DNA of 64,000 nucleotides from Gilliamella apis. GTDB taxonomy: Bacteria > Pseudomonadota > Gammaproteobacteria > Enterobacterales > Orbaceae. The stretch lies in assembly GCF_002142155.1 (NCBI RefSeq), contig NZ_NASD01000009.1, positions 1 to 64,000 on the forward strand, in the 5' to 3' direction. Position 1 is the first letter of the stretch. Each line of letters opens with the position of its first letter. The position numbers and the translations under genes are program-made. Of the stretch, positions 8,220 through 18,275 are shown piece after piece. Under the pieces are notes generated by a model. The model did not search any database. It was not told the DNA's origin and worked only from the letters and a program-made list of their open reading frames with translations.

Positions 8220-8312
8220 GTGTAATTTATCTATTTTAAGCTGTTATGTTTTAGAGTATTATATACTAATCATCGCCTTTAATGTTTAATTATATTTTGG
8301 ATTGAAAACTGA

Positions 8313-9107
8313 ATGAAATTGCGTTTACAAACTTTGTTAGCTATCGCTTTAAGTAGCATGCTAATTGGCTGTACAAGTACAAAGCATGATGTTGAAAATG
8401 TGCCAGAGATTGAGCTCCACAATAAAGCTAAAACAGAGCTTGAGAGTGGAAATATCAAATCCAGTATTAGTGTTTTAGAGGCTATAGACAAAAATTATCC
8501 ATTTGGACCTTATTCACAACAAGTTCAATTAGATTTGATTTATGCCTACTATAAAACAGCGGATTATCCACTGGCCATTGCATCAATTGACCGCTTTTTA
8601 AAATTAAACCCAACGCACCCAAATATTGATTGGGTAATTTACATGCGCGGAATTTCAAATATGGCGCAAAATGACAATACAATTCAGGGTTGGTTTAATG
8701 TCGATCGTTCAGACCGAGATCCTGAGTTTGCTATGGCTGCATTTAAAGATTTTACTTATTTGGTAACTAGTTTTCCAAATAGTAGTTATGCCGCAGATGC
8801 CAAAAAGCGTTTAGTATTTTTGAAAAACCGTATTGCTCGTCATGAATTAAAAGTATCGCAATATTACACTAAACGTGGTGCTTATGTTGCAGTAATTAAT
8901 CGGGTTACCCAAATGTTGGCTTTATTCCCTGATACTGATTCAACTAAGAGCGCACTGTTATTGATGCGTAATGCTTACAATGAATTAGGTTTAGTTGATG
9001 AGAGCCAAAAAGTTGATCAACTTATTCAGGCCAATTTAGAAAACATACCAAAAGAAGAACAAAAATCATTCTTCTCTAAATTTACTAGTGTATTCAATGG
9101 TGGCTAA
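8313..9107 (+). CDS. bamD: Outer-membrane assembly lipoprotein BamD
   Basis: BamD is an essential lipoprotein of the BAM complex that recognises unfolded outer-membrane proteins and activates BamA. The protein has 264 residues and begins with a signal peptide ending in the lipobox LIGC, so Cys20 would be lipidated. Several TPR-like helical pairs follow (for example near 35-70 and 72-110). The divergent rluD neighbour is the usual enterobacterial arrangement. A strong terminator follows 10 bp after the stop. Confidence 0.96.
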   Translation: MKLRLQTLLAIALSSMLIGCTSTKHDVENVPEIELHNKAKTELESGNIKSSISVLEAIDKNYPFGPYSQQVQLDLIYAYYKTADYPLAIASIDRFLKLNPTHPNIDWVIYMRGISNMAQNDNTIQGWFNVDRSDRDPEFAMAAFKDFTYLVTSFPNSSYAADAKKRLVFLKNRIARHELKVSQYYTKRGAYVAVINRVTQMLALFPDTDSTKSALLLMRNAYNELGLVDESQKVDQLIQANLENIPKEEQKSFFSKFTSVFNGG

Positions 9108-9117
9108 TTATTTACTA

Positions 9118-9138
9118 AGCGGGCATAGCCCGCTTTTT
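9118..9138 (+). terminator. Terminator of bamD
   Basis: AGCGGGC (9118-9124) pairs with GCCCGCT (9128-9134) over a 3-nt loop and runs into TTTTT. It is a compact GC-rich intrinsic terminator. Confidence 0.9.
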
Positions 9139-9290
9139 ACGCTTTTATTAATGCACAATATCCAAATTACATCTTTTAATTCCTAATAAATCAATCTTAC
9201 AATTCACATAACGTTTGTAAAACACCTCAATAACCAATACAATTAGCAAATTATTTTTATTAGCAATAATAGATAGGACATTAATTCGTC

Positions 9291-11873
9291 ATGCAAGAAC
9301 AATATCGCCCAGATGAAATTGAAGCCAAAGTACAAAAACATTGGCAAGAAGACAAAACATTCCACGTTACTGAAGATCCATCGAAAGAGAAGTATTACTG
9401 TTTGTCAATGCTTCCATACCCTTCAGGTCGTTTACATCTTGGTCATGTTCGAAATTATACAATTGGTGACACTATTTCGCGCTACCAACGTTTAAATGGT
9501 AAGAATGTATTACAACCAATCGGTTGGGATGCATTTGGTTTACCCGCCGAAGGCGCAGCAGTTAAAAATAATACAGCGCCAGCCAAATGGACTTATGAAA
9601 ATATTGCTTACATGAAGAAGCAATTACAGCTACTTGGTTTTGGTTATGATTGGGATCGTGAAGTGACAACTTGCCGTCCTGAGTATTACAAATGGGAACA
9701 ATGGTTCTTTACTAAACTATTTGAAAAAGGTTTAGTTTATAAAAAAACTTCAGCTGTTAACTGGTGTCCAAACGACCAGACTGTATTAGCTAACGAGCAA
9801 GTAGTTGAAGGTTGTTGTTGGCGTTGTAATACTCCAGTTGAGCGTAAAGAAATTCCTCAATGGTTTATCAAAATCACTGAATATGCTGATGAATTATTGA
9901 ATGACTTAGATACTCTTGAAAGCTGGCCAGAACAAGTTAAAACAATGCAACGAAACTGGATTGGTCGTTCTGAAGGGGTAGAGTTTGATTTTGCCGTTGA
10001 AAACTATAGCGACAAATTGCGTGTTTATACTACTCGTCCTGACACGCTAATGGGTGTGAGTTTTGTTTCGGTAGCAGCGGAACATCCACTCGCTCAGTTA
10101 GCTGCGCAAAATAATCCCAAAATTGCTGAATTTATTGCTGAATGCAAGACGACTAAAACCGCTGAAGCCGATATGGCAACAATGGAAAAGAAAGGTATGG
10201 CAACAGGATTTTTTGCTATCCATCCATTAACCGGTGATAAAGTTCCAGTTTGGATTGCAAACTTTGTTTTAATTGAATACGGCACAGGTGCCGTAATGGC
10301 GGTTCCTGGTCACGATGAACGTGATTATGAGTTTGCATCAAAATATAATCTACCAATTAAACCTGTTATTTTAACACAAGATGATCAAGTGCCCGATCTA
10401 TCACAACAAGCTTATACTGAACATGGTAAATTATTTAATTCTGGTGAGTTTGACGGTCTTAATTTTGAACAAGCCTTTAATGCCATCGCAGATAAACTTA
10501 TCGCATTAGGTATTGGTAATCGTAAAGTAAATTATCGTTTACGTGATTGGGGAGTCTCTCGTCAACGTTATTGGGGTGCACCTATTCCTATGGTGACACT
10601 TGAAGATGGCACAACAATCCCAACTCCAGAAGATCAACTGCCAGTCATTTTACCAGAAAATGTTGAAATGAATGGTATTACTAGTCCAATTAAAGCAGAT
10701 CCGAATTGGGCAAAAACTACAGTTAATGGTCAACCTGCACTACGTGAAACGGATACTTTTGATACTTTTATGGAGTCGTCTTGGTACTATGCACGCTATA
10801 CCTGCCCTCATTATGACAAAGGTATGTTAGATGAAAATGCAGCAAATTATTGGTTGCCTGTTGATCAATATGTTGGTGGTATTGAACATGCAATTATGCA
10901 TTTACTCTATTTTAGATTCTTCCATAAATTAATGCGTGATTTTGGTTTAGTAAAATCAGACGAACCAGCTAAACGCTTGTTATGCCAAGGTATGGTTTTA
11001 GCTGATGCGTTCTATTACACCAGCCCTACCAATGAACGAATTTGGGTTTCACCAACTGAAGTCACTATTGAACGTGATGACAAAGGTCGTATTGCTAAAG
11101 CCACAGATAGCAAAGGTAATGAACTTGTTCATGCTGGTATGACAAAAATGTCTAAATCGAAAAATAATGGTATCGACCCGCAAGAGATGGTTGAAAAATA
11201 TGGTGCAGATACCGTTAGATTATTTATGATGTTTGCGTCTCCAGCCGATATGACTCTTGAATGGCAAGAATCTGGTGTAGAAGGTGCTAATCGATTTATT
11301 AAACGTGTATGGCGTTTAGTATATGAACATGCTCAACTAGGTAAAACAACAACTCTTGATCTATCTAATTTGACTGCCGATCAAAAAGCGTTACGTCGTG
11401 AACTACATAAAACGATTGCTAAAGTCAGCGATGATATTGGTCGCCGCCAAACCTTCAATACCGCAATCGCAGCAGTAATGGAATTTATGAATCGCCTACA
11501 AAAAGCGCCACAAGATACAGATCAAGACCGTGCGTTAATGGATGAATCATTAAATGCAGTTGTTAGATTACTTTATCCTATGATGCCTCACGCTTGTTTT
11601 ATTATGTGGCAAGCATTAGGTAATAGTGAAACCATTGATAATGCGTCATGGCCTACTGCTGATGAATCGGCAATGGTCGAAGATGAAAAATTAATTGTGG
11701 TACAAATCAATGGTAAAGTGCGTGGTAAATTTACCGTTCCTGCGGATGCCGAACAAGATTTTGTAGTAGAGCAAGCGAAGCAAGAACCAAACATTCAAAA
11801 ATATTTAGCTGATACAACTATTCGTAAGGTTATTTATGTGCCAGGCAAATTATTGAATTTGGTTGTAAGTTAA
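9291..11873 (+). CDS. leuS: Leucyl-tRNA synthetase
   Basis: LeuS charges tRNA-Leu with leucine in the cytoplasm and proofreads by hydrolysing mischarged tRNA. The 860-residue length matches E. coli. The class I signature [11 protein letters not shown] (42-52) includes the HIGH-type motif. The editing domain contains TTRPDT near 247-252. The second signature KMSKS lies near 618-622, followed by the anticodon-binding and C-terminal domains. It is the first gene of leuS-lptE-holA-nadD, the conserved gammaproteobacterial order. The upstream GGA is far (12 nt) from the ATG, so initiation may be modest. Confidence 0.98.
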   Translation: MQEQYRPDEIEAKVQKHWQEDKTFHVTEDPSKEKYYCLSMLPYPSGRLHLGHVRNYTIGDTISRYQRLNGKNVLQPIGWDAFGLPAEGAAVKNNTAPAKWTYENIAYMKKQLQLLGFGYDWDREVTTCRPEYYKWEQWFFTKLFEKGLVYKKTSAVNWCPNDQTVLANEQVVEGCCWRCNTPVERKEIPQWFIKITEYADELLNDLDTLESWPEQVKTMQRNWIGRSEGVEFDFAVENYSDKLRVYTTRPDTLMGVSFVSVAAEHPLAQLAAQNNPKIAEFIAECKTTKTAEADMATMEKKGMATGFFAIHPLTGDKVPVWIANFVLIEYGTGAVMAVPGHDERDYEFASKYNLPIKPVILTQDDQVPDLSQQAYTEHGKLFNSGEFDGLNFEQAFNAIADKLIALGIGNRKVNYRLRDWGVSRQRYWGAPIPMVTLEDGTTIPTPEDQLPVILPENVEMNGITSPIKADPNWAKTTVNGQPALRETDTFDTFMESSWYYARYTCPHYDKGMLDENAANYWLPVDQYVGGIEHAIMHLLYFRFFHKLMRDFGLVKSDEPAKRLLCQGMVLADAFYYTSPTNERIWVSPTEVTIERDDKGRIAKATDSKGNELVHAGMTKMSKSKNNGIDPQEMVEKYGADTVRLFMMFASPADMTLEWQESGVEGANRFIKRVWRLVYEHAQLGKTTTLDLSNLTADQKALRRELHKTIAKVSDDIGRRQTFNTAIAAVMEFMNRLQKAPQDTDQDRALMDESLNAVVRLLYPMMPHACFIMWQALGNSETIDNASWPTADESAMVEDEKLIVVQINGKVRGKFTVPADAEQDFVVEQAKQEPNIQKYLADTTIRKVIYVPGKLLNLVVS

Positions 11874-11911
11874 TAATGTTGGATATAACTAAGATATAGG
11901 TGATGATACCA

Positions 11912-12403
11912 ATGAAAAAATATTTGGCTTTGATGTTATTGACAATATTGTTGTCTGGATGCGGTTTTCATTTGCAATATGAACCCGAAGTTCCTGCTCG
12001 CTTTAAGACACTGTCTTATGAGAGTGGTGATCCATACGGCCGATTGTCAAGGGATATTAAAGAGTTGCTACGCGATAATGGGGTTACATTAGCTGAAGCC
12101 AATAATAAAGCTAAATATCCATCATTACGCATAGTCAGTGATTCATTGGATAGAAGCACTATATCAATCTATCAAGATGGTAAAGCTGCGGAATATCAGT
12201 TAGTATTGGCTATTCAAGCTCAAGTAGTCATCGCTGGCGAACAAATTCATCCAATTACTGTTCGTATATTCCGTACCTTCTTCGATAATCCAGCAGCTGC
12301 ATTGGCTAAGACTGTAGAACAAAATTTGATTGAAGATGAAATGTATAAGCAAGCAGCTAAAGACATCATCCGTAAATTGAAAGCAGTTGATGCAGCAAAC
12401 TAA
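11912..12403 (+). CDS. lptE: LPS-assembly lipoprotein LptE
   Basis: LptE plugs the LptD barrel and helps insert lipopolysaccharide into the outer leaflet. I chose ATG 11912 because it gives a clean signal peptide MKKYLALMLLTILLSGC with lipidated Cys17 and has AGG 11 nt upstream. GTG 11900 and ATG 11903 would only add a few residues. The mature part has the family beginning GFHLQ. It is cotranscribed after leuS and precedes holA by 9 bp. Sequence divergence in this family is high; synteny adds strong support. Confidence 0.92.
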   Translation: MKKYLALMLLTILLSGCGFHLQYEPEVPARFKTLSYESGDPYGRLSRDIKELLRDNGVTLAEANNKAKYPSLRIVSDSLDRSTISIYQDGKAAEYQLVLAIQAQVVIAGEQIHPITVRIFRTFFDNPAAALAKTVEQNLIEDEMYKQAAKDIIRKLKAVDAAN

Positions 12404-12412
12404 CGACTTGTT

Positions 12413-13417
12413 ATGATTAAAATTAGTGCTGAAAAAATAAACCAGCAATTAGGATCGCCTTATTATTTAATTTTAGGTAGCGATCCTTATCTGCAACATT
12501 ATGTACAAACTCAATTACGTTATGCTTTTAAGCAAGCTCAATATGACGAGCAACTTTCTTTTACCATAAATAGCCAAACAGATTGGTCGGCAATGTATGA
12601 TAGTTGCCAAGCAATGAATCTATTTTCAAGCAAGACTTTACTCTGTATAGATATTGGAGAAGGTGTGTTAAATGTTTCGGTCGCGGCAAGATTGAATACA
12701 TTATGTGAAATGTTGACGCCTGATATTGGCTTGATAATTAGTCTAGTTAAGATCACTAAGAACCAAGAAAATGCATCATGGTATAAGGCTTTATCTGACA
12801 AATTAGTGGTAGTGAATTGTTCAACACCTGAAGCAGCACAATTACCACAATGGATCAAAAGCTATTTGCAACAAATGCAAATAGTTATTGAATCTCCTGC
12901 GATTGAGTTACTTAGCTATTATTATGAAGGTAATTTGTTGGCGTTGACACAGCTTATTGAACAATTAAATTTACTCTATCCCAATCAAACTATTTCTTAT
13001 GAGCAAGTTGAATCAAATATTAATGATTCAGCAATATTTACGCCTTTTCATTGGATTGATGCAATGCTTTCCCATAAAGCAAAACGTGCAACACATGTTT
13101 TACAACAGCTAAAAATGAATGACTTTGAGCCATTAATATTGATGCGGATTATTCAACGTGAATTGATTTTGTTGATCAATTTAAAATTAGCTTTGGCCGA
13201 AAAATCACCTCGTCAAGTTTTTGACGAATACAGAGTGTGGCAAAATAGAAGAACCATGTATAGCTATTATTTGAATCGTTTTGATATCAAAGCATTATTC
13301 GCCCTACTAGCGACTTTAACCGACATTGAAATTAGTCTAAAACATAATAATGATTTACCTATCTGGGATGCGCTGTTGAGTTTAACTATGCAGTTTATGG
13401 GGCTAAATAAGTGCTAA
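12413..13417 (+). CDS. holA: DNA polymerase III delta subunit HolA
   Basis: HolA is the clamp-loader wrench that opens the beta sliding clamp. The 334-residue protein starts with the family region YYLILGSDPYLQ. It has the helicase-like fold with degenerate ATP sites and the C-terminal collar domain that begins around residue 215. It starts 9 bp after lptE and its end overlaps the GTG start of nadD by 7 bp, which indicates one operon with translational coupling. Confidence 0.95.
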   Translation: MIKISAEKINQQLGSPYYLILGSDPYLQHYVQTQLRYAFKQAQYDEQLSFTINSQTDWSAMYDSCQAMNLFSSKTLLCIDIGEGVLNVSVAARLNTLCEMLTPDIGLIISLVKITKNQENASWYKALSDKLVVVNCSTPEAAQLPQWIKSYLQQMQIVIESPAIELLSYYYEGNLLALTQLIEQLNLLYPNQTISYEQVESNINDSAIFTPFHWIDAMLSHKAKRATHVLQQLKMNDFEPLILMRIIQRELILLINLKLALAEKSPRQVFDEYRVWQNRRTMYSYYLNRFDIKALFALLATLTDIEISLKHNNDLPIWDALLSLTMQFMGLNKC

Positions 13418-14067
13418 CTGCGTTATTTGGTGGAACCTTTGATCCAATCCATTATGGACATATACGCCCAGCTTTAGCCTTAGCCAAAGAGGTAGGATTA
13501 ACTAAAATTAATCTGTTACCTAACCGTATTCCACCTCATAAACCACAACCTGAGGCCAATACTGAGCAACGTTTAGCTATGTTGGAGCTGGCTATAGCAG
13601 ATCATTCTCTATTTTCAATTGATACTCGAGAATTAGAACCAACGCTAATCAATCAGCCCTCTTTTACCATTGATACTCTCAAATCATGGCGTCAGCAAAA
13701 TGGTACTCAGCAAAGTTTAGCTTTTATAATGGGGCAAGATTCTTTGCTTAGTTTACCAACATGGAAAGAATGGCAAAAATTACTTGATTATTGTCATTTG
13801 CTAATATGTAAGCGGCCTGGTTATGCTCAAACCTCTTGTGATACCAAGTTACAACAATGGATTTATCAAAACCAAACCCAAGTTAGTCAAACATTACATC
13901 AATGTCCTAATGGCTATATTTACTTTGCTAATACTCCGCTTGAAGCAATTTCAGCAACAGAAATCCGACAAAATATTGATAATCAACAAAGCTGTGAAAA
14001 GTTATTATCGCCTAAAGTTTGGCAATATATACATGAAAATAGGCTCTATAATGCAAAGAAATGTTAG
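13411..14067 (+). CDS. nadD: Nicotinate-nucleotide adenylyltransferase NadD
   Basis: NadD joins ATP and nicotinate mononucleotide to give deamido-NAD in NAD synthesis. The 218-residue protein begins with GTG and shows the nucleotidyltransferase signature GGTFDPIHYGH (7-17), including the catalytic HxGH. The second motif, SATEIR near residue 185, is the ISST-x-R equivalent. It is the last gene of the leuS operon, and phpB and rlmH, which follow in E. coli, are absent here. Confidence 0.95.
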   Translation: MLTALFGGTFDPIHYGHIRPALALAKEVGLTKINLLPNRIPPHKPQPEANTEQRLAMLELAIADHSLFSIDTRELEPTLINQPSFTIDTLKSWRQQNGTQQSLAFIMGQDSLLSLPTWKEWQKLLDYCHLLICKRPGYAQTSCDTKLQQWIYQNQTQVSQTLHQCPNGYIYFANTPLEAISATEIRQNIDNQQSCEKLLSPKVWQYIHENRLYNAKKC

Positions 14068-14293
14068 AAATGACTTTACATCTGAGAGTTTTTTCGGCAT
14101 TATTTCGCCGCTATATTTAGATAATTTGAATGTAGCAGTTCTGTGTTTATACTCAAATCAATCACTTTATCTTGATCAAAAAACATTTTGGTAATTTAGT
14201 TGAGTTTGATTAATTCGCTTTTCTAGTTAATCGTAAAGAAAATGAGAATGATGTTTTTTAATTTGAGTGTATTTAATTTGTATTTAATATTAA

Positions 14294-14521
<228 letters not shown>

Positions 14522-14594
14522 TATCGTTATCACGCTTGTTGTTTTACATTATTAACTAATAAGTTGATTAGTTATTTTCTCTTTTTTAATACAA

Positions 14595-14618
14595 TTCCGT
14601 CGACTAAAGTCGACGGAA
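14595..14618. repeat. 11-bp inverted repeat between infA and lysP
   Basis: TTCCGTCGACT and AGTCGACGGAA form a perfect 11-bp stem over only two bases. The infA and lysP genes converge on it. Neither side carries a proper T run, so it is not a textbook intrinsic terminator, though it may still protect or end the messages. Confidence 0.75.
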
Positions 14619-14648
14619 GTGCAAGTCATAATTTAGGTTACTATCTAA

Positions 14649-16091
14649 TTAATCCATTTGAGAAAAATCCATTTGCTCATACTTTATCCATTTAGTCTTT
14701 TTAACGATTTTATAACCAAAATAAATCGAAAGAAATAATGGAATACCAATGTAAGTGGCAATGACACCGTTCCAATCAATGGTCTCTTGTAAAAATGCTT
14801 CATAATTTTGACCTAATGTTATCGTCAAACAAAGTATAAAGGCAAAAATAGGGCCAAATGGGAAACAACTCGAACGATATGGTAATTTATTTAGATCATG
14901 TCCTTGTGCTATGTAGCCTTTTCTAAAACGATAATGGCTAATAGCAATACCAAGCCAAGCAATAAACCCTGTCATACCTGACATATTAAGTAGCCATAAA
15001 TATACTTCCTGATCTTTGTATAGCGAGGTTAAGAAGCAAAGCATAGCCACTAATGTTGTCGCAAATAATGCCATATCAGGTACACCTGATGAAGATAATC
15101 TTCCGAAGATCTTCGGTGCTTTACCTTCTTTAGCTAAAGCATATAGCATACGGGTTGAAGCGTATAAACCGGAGTTACCTGCAGAAAGAACTGAAGTTAA
15201 AATCACCGCATTCATAATAGCTGCTGCAGATAATAGTCCTGCATGCTGAAAAACTAAAGTAAATGGACTAACGCTGATATCAGTTTCATCATTACGTAGT
15301 AAGTTAGGATCAGTATATGGGATGATTAAACTAATAACTAAAATTGCCAAAATATAAAATAATAGTATTCGCCAAAACACTTGTTTCATTGCTTTTGGAA
15401 TGTTTTTTTCTGGATCTTTTGATTCTCCTGCTGCTATACCAATTAGCTCAGTACCTTGGAATGAGAAACCAACAACCATCGCAACACCAATCATTGAGGA
15501 AAAACCGCCAACAAATGGAGCATCGCCAACTTGCCAGTTTTGCCAACCAGCAGTTTCAGCACCTTTTAAAATGCCAATAATCATTAATAAACCAACTACA
15601 ATAAATAAAATCACAGTGACGACTTTAATTAATGAAAACCAAAATTCTGCTTCACCAAAACCTTTTACAGAAACATAGTTTAAGCAAAAGATAATCGTTA
15701 GGAATAATAGACTCCACAACCAACTATAAGCACCGGCATCAAACCAATAGGAGATCACCAATTGTGCAGCAACTAGGTCAACGGCAACTGTTATTGCCCA
15801 GTTATACCAGTAGTTCCAACCAATAGCGAAACCAAAAGCTTCATCTACATAGCGTGATCCATAGGTCGCAAATGTCCCAGAAACCGGAAGATAAGCAGCA
15901 AGCTCACCCAAACTAGTCATCAAAAAATAAACCATTATGCCGATAATGGCATAAGAAAGTAGTGCACCACCAGGACCTGCTTGTGCAACAGTAGCGCCTG
16001 AAGCGACAAATAACCCGGTTCCGATAGAGCCACCAATGGCTATCATCGCTAAATGACGGGCTTTTAAATCACGCTTTAATTTATTATTCAT
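14649..16091 (-). CDS. lysP: Lysine-specific permease LysP
   Basis: This 480-residue inner-membrane protein of the APC superfamily imports L-lysine by proton symport. Its sequence follows E. coli LysP nearly block by block: LKARHLAMIAIGGSIGTG at 9-26, then GPGGALLSY, and GFSFQGTELIGIAAGES in the middle. Twelve hydrophobic segments can be traced. In E. coli LysP also senses lysine for CadC. Upstream an ATTTATCA/TGATAAAT inverted repeat (16191-16211) may be an operator; no lysine riboswitch was seen. Confidence 0.92.
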   Translation of the reverse strand: MNNKLKRDLKARHLAMIAIGGSIGTGLFVASGATVAQAGPGGALLSYAIIGIMVYFLMTSLGELAAYLPVSGTFATYGSRYVDEAFGFAIGWNYWYNWAITVAVDLVAAQLVISYWFDAGAYSWLWSLLFLTIIFCLNYVSVKGFGEAEFWFSLIKVVTVILFIVVGLLMIIGILKGAETAGWQNWQVGDAPFVGGFSSMIGVAMVVGFSFQGTELIGIAAGESKDPEKNIPKAMKQVFWRILLFYILAILVISLIIPYTDPNLLRNDETDISVSPFTLVFQHAGLLSAAAIMNAVILTSVLSAGNSGLYASTRMLYALAKEGKAPKIFGRLSSSGVPDMALFATTLVAMLCFLTSLYKDQEVYLWLLNMSGMTGFIAWLGIAISHYRFRKGYIAQGHDLNKLPYRSSCFPFGPIFAFILCLTITLGQNYEAFLQETIDWNGVIATYIGIPLFLSIYFGYKIVKKTKWIKYEQMDFSQMD

Positions 16092-16293
16092 ATCAATTTT
16101 CTTCTTGTTAAACAGATTCTAAATATACTTAGTTACTACCTTATGCTTTATATCTAGGTTAATAACTGATTTAAAATAATTTATTCGGATATTTATCATT
16201 AGCTGATAAATTGCGTTGAAGTGTATCAAAAAAATTTCTTTGCGAGATAAATAATTCTAATAATACAACTGATATGTTAAATATTCGCAATAC

Positions 16294-16659
16294 TTAGTTG
16301 CTAGTTAACTGTTCTAATTGAGTTAAATAATCCATCGCTTGATCGCGATTTGTTCCACACATTTCAAAACAAGGTTTTAAACGACTACAGACTAGAGGTC
16401 GACTAGCATTACCAAATAATTTACATTGAAAATTCTCATCTAAATGAAAACAGGCAATACCAGCTGGTTTACCATTAGGCATACTAGGTATAGTAGATGA
16501 AATTGATGGCGCAATACAACAGGCACCGCAATTTTTACGACATTTAAATGAATCAGTCATTGGATTTAGAGGAATTTGTTGTTGTTTTATAAATTTTAAT
16601 GGTGACAATAGCAAGTTAAGGGTAAAATAGCGAGCTAAATTTTTAACTCTATTAAACAT
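16294..16659 (-). CDS. YkgJ-family cysteine-cluster protein
   Basis: This 121-residue protein belongs to the small zinc- or iron-chelating CxxxCxxCC family (YkgJ, formerly UPF0153). Cysteines appear as CRKNCGACC near 40-48, then C-F-H and C-K-L-F, and a final [11 protein letters not shown] group. This gives two metal-binding clusters. Function is not established for the family. It is divergent from efpL with only 12 bp between the start codons, so their promoters must overlap or lie inside the neighbouring gene. Confidence 0.8.
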   Translation of the reverse strand: MFNRVKNLARYFTLNLLLSPLKFIKQQQIPLNPMTDSFKCRKNCGACCIAPSISSTIPSMPNGKPAGIACFHLDENFQCKLFGNASRPLVCSRLKPCFEMCGTNRDQAMDYLTQLEQLTSN

Positions 16660-16671
16660 GAAGAAAGTATT

Positions 16672-17244
16672 ATGGCTAAAGCAAATGAAATAAAACGTGG
16701 TGATGCGGTCACCTATAATGGCAAACTATTATTGGTGAAAGAGATTGATGTTCAAAGTCCTAGTGCACGTGGTGCTAGTACCCTTTATAAAATGCGTTTT
16801 ACCGATGTGAAATCTGGCGGTAAAGTTGAAGAACGTTTTAAAGGTGATGATATTTTAGATACTATCGAATTATTTCGACGCCCTGTTAGCTTTTCTTATA
16901 TTGACGGTGATGAATATGTGTTTATGGATAATGAAGACTATACGCCGTTTATTTTTAAGAAAGATCAAATTGAAGAAGAACTGCTATTTATCCCTGAAGG
17001 TGGTATGGATGGCATTCAAGTTTTAATGGCTGAAAGTGAAGTTGTGGCTTTAGAATTACCACAAACAGTTGAACTTGAAATCATTGAAACGTCGCCAAGT
17101 ATTAAAGGTGCGTCGGCAAGTGCACGCACTAAACCGGCCACACTCTCTACTGGTCTTGTTATTCAAGTACCTGAATATATTGATAACCACGAAAAAGTTA
17201 AAATTCATATTGCTGAACGCCGATATATGAGCCGAGCGGAATAA
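16672..17244 (+). CDS. efpL: Elongation factor P-like protein EfpL (YeiP)
   Basis: EfpL is the EF-P paralogue that relieves ribosomes stalled at polyproline and some other motifs. The 190-residue protein has the three beta-barrel layout of EF-P: a KOW-like N-domain followed by two OB domains. Its first-domain tip loop SPSARGAST (29-37) presents an unmodified arginine (R33) instead of the lysine that EF-P modifies, which defines the YeiP branch. It ends with [10 protein letters not shown]. ttcA follows after about 14 bp and may be cotranscribed. Confidence 0.93.
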   Translation: MAKANEIKRGDAVTYNGKLLLVKEIDVQSPSARGASTLYKMRFTDVKSGGKVEERFKGDDILDTIELFRRPVSFSYIDGDEYVFMDNEDYTPFIFKKDQIEEELLFIPEGGMDGIQVLMAESEVVALELPQTVELEIIETSPSIKGASASARTKPATLSTGLVIQVPEYIDNHEKVKIHIAERRYMSRAE

Positions 17245-17258
17245 TCAATTAAATCGTG

Positions 17259-18155
17259 ATGAATACATACAATCAAAATAAATTACATAAACGCTTACGC
17301 CGTCTTACTGGCGAAGCAATCGCTGATTTTAATATGATTGAAGAAGGCGATCGTATAATGGTCTGTTTATCAGGCGGTAAAGATAGTTATACATTGCTAG
17401 ACATTCTTATTAATTTAAAAATCAGTGCTCCAGTGCAATTTGAATTAGTTGCCGTTAATTTAGATCAGAAACAGCCAGGATTTCCAGAGCATGTTTTACC
17501 TCAATACCTAGAATCCTTAGGTATTGAATATAAAATTGTTCAAGAAAATACTTATGGTATTGTTAAAGAAAAAATCCCTGAAGGCAAAACTACATGTTCA
17601 CTCTGTTCTCGGCTTCGACGTGGTATTTTATATCGCACTGCAACTGAACTTGGTGCAACCAAAATAGCGCTTGGACATCATCGTGATGACATTTTGGAAA
17701 CCTTGTTTTTAAATATGTTTTATGGCGGCAAACTTAAGGCTATGCCACCTAAATTGATGAATGATTCAGGTGAGCATATTATTATTCGACCTCTTGCATA
17801 TTGCAAAGAGAAAGATATTGCAAAATATGCTGAAATAAAACAGTTTCCTATCATTCCTTGTAATCTTTGTGGTTCACAGCCTAATTTACAACGGCAAGTG
17901 ATCAAAGAGATGCTAAATGATTGGGATAAGAAATTTCCTGGCCGTATCGAAACAATGTTTCGTGCTACACAAAATATTACCCTTTCGCATTTATGTGATA
18001 CCAATCTTTACGATTTCAAAGGGATTAAGAAAGGTGATATTGATATCAATGGTGGCGATTTAGCCTTTGACCGTGAAGAATTGCCAGCCATGGTCGGATT
18101 TGATGCGTCAGAACTCGACGATCAAGATCTAATTCTGTGGAAAGAGGCTAACTAG
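17259..18155 (+). CDS. ttcA: tRNA 2-thiocytidine synthase TtcA
   Basis: TtcA thiolates cytidine 32 of some tRNAs using ATP and an iron-sulfur cluster. The protein of about 298 residues has the PP-loop SGGKDS near 38-43. Cluster cysteines are in CSLC (near 121-124) and CNLCGSQ (near 202-208). ATG 17259 is preferred; an immediately preceding GTG (17256) would add one residue. No strong Shine-Dalgarno sequence is visible. It sits directly behind efpL, so both genes support translation accuracy. Confidence 0.95.
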   Translation: MNTYNQNKLHKRLRRLTGEAIADFNMIEEGDRIMVCLSGGKDSYTLLDILINLKISAPVQFELVAVNLDQKQPGFPEHVLPQYLESLGIEYKIVQENTYGIVKEKIPEGKTTCSLCSRLRRGILYRTATELGATKIALGHHRDDILETLFLNMFYGGKLKAMPPKLMNDSGEHIIIRPLAYCKEKDIAKYAEIKQFPIIPCNLCGSQPNLQRQVIKEMLNDWDKKFPGRIETMFRATQNITLSHLCDTNLYDFKGIKKGDIDINGGDLAFDREELPAMVGFDASELDDQDLILWKEAN

Positions 18156-18275
18156 CAATTAGCTATTCTCTATAAATTTTCTTTTTATCGGTGATAATCT
18201 ATATCGCCGATAATTCATCCAAAATTTATATTTATTAACGATCTTAATTAATCATAATTATATTCAGGCTAATTA

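Noticed and set aside
13823-14194. A 123-codon frame overlapping the end of nadD
   Set aside because: It is out of frame with nadD, has no Shine-Dalgarno sequence, and its protein looks like shifted nadD plus AT-rich spacer.
16092-16293. A lysine riboswitch before lysP
   Set aside because: The leader is short and AT-rich and lacks the long five-stem L-box core; only a small inverted repeat is visible.
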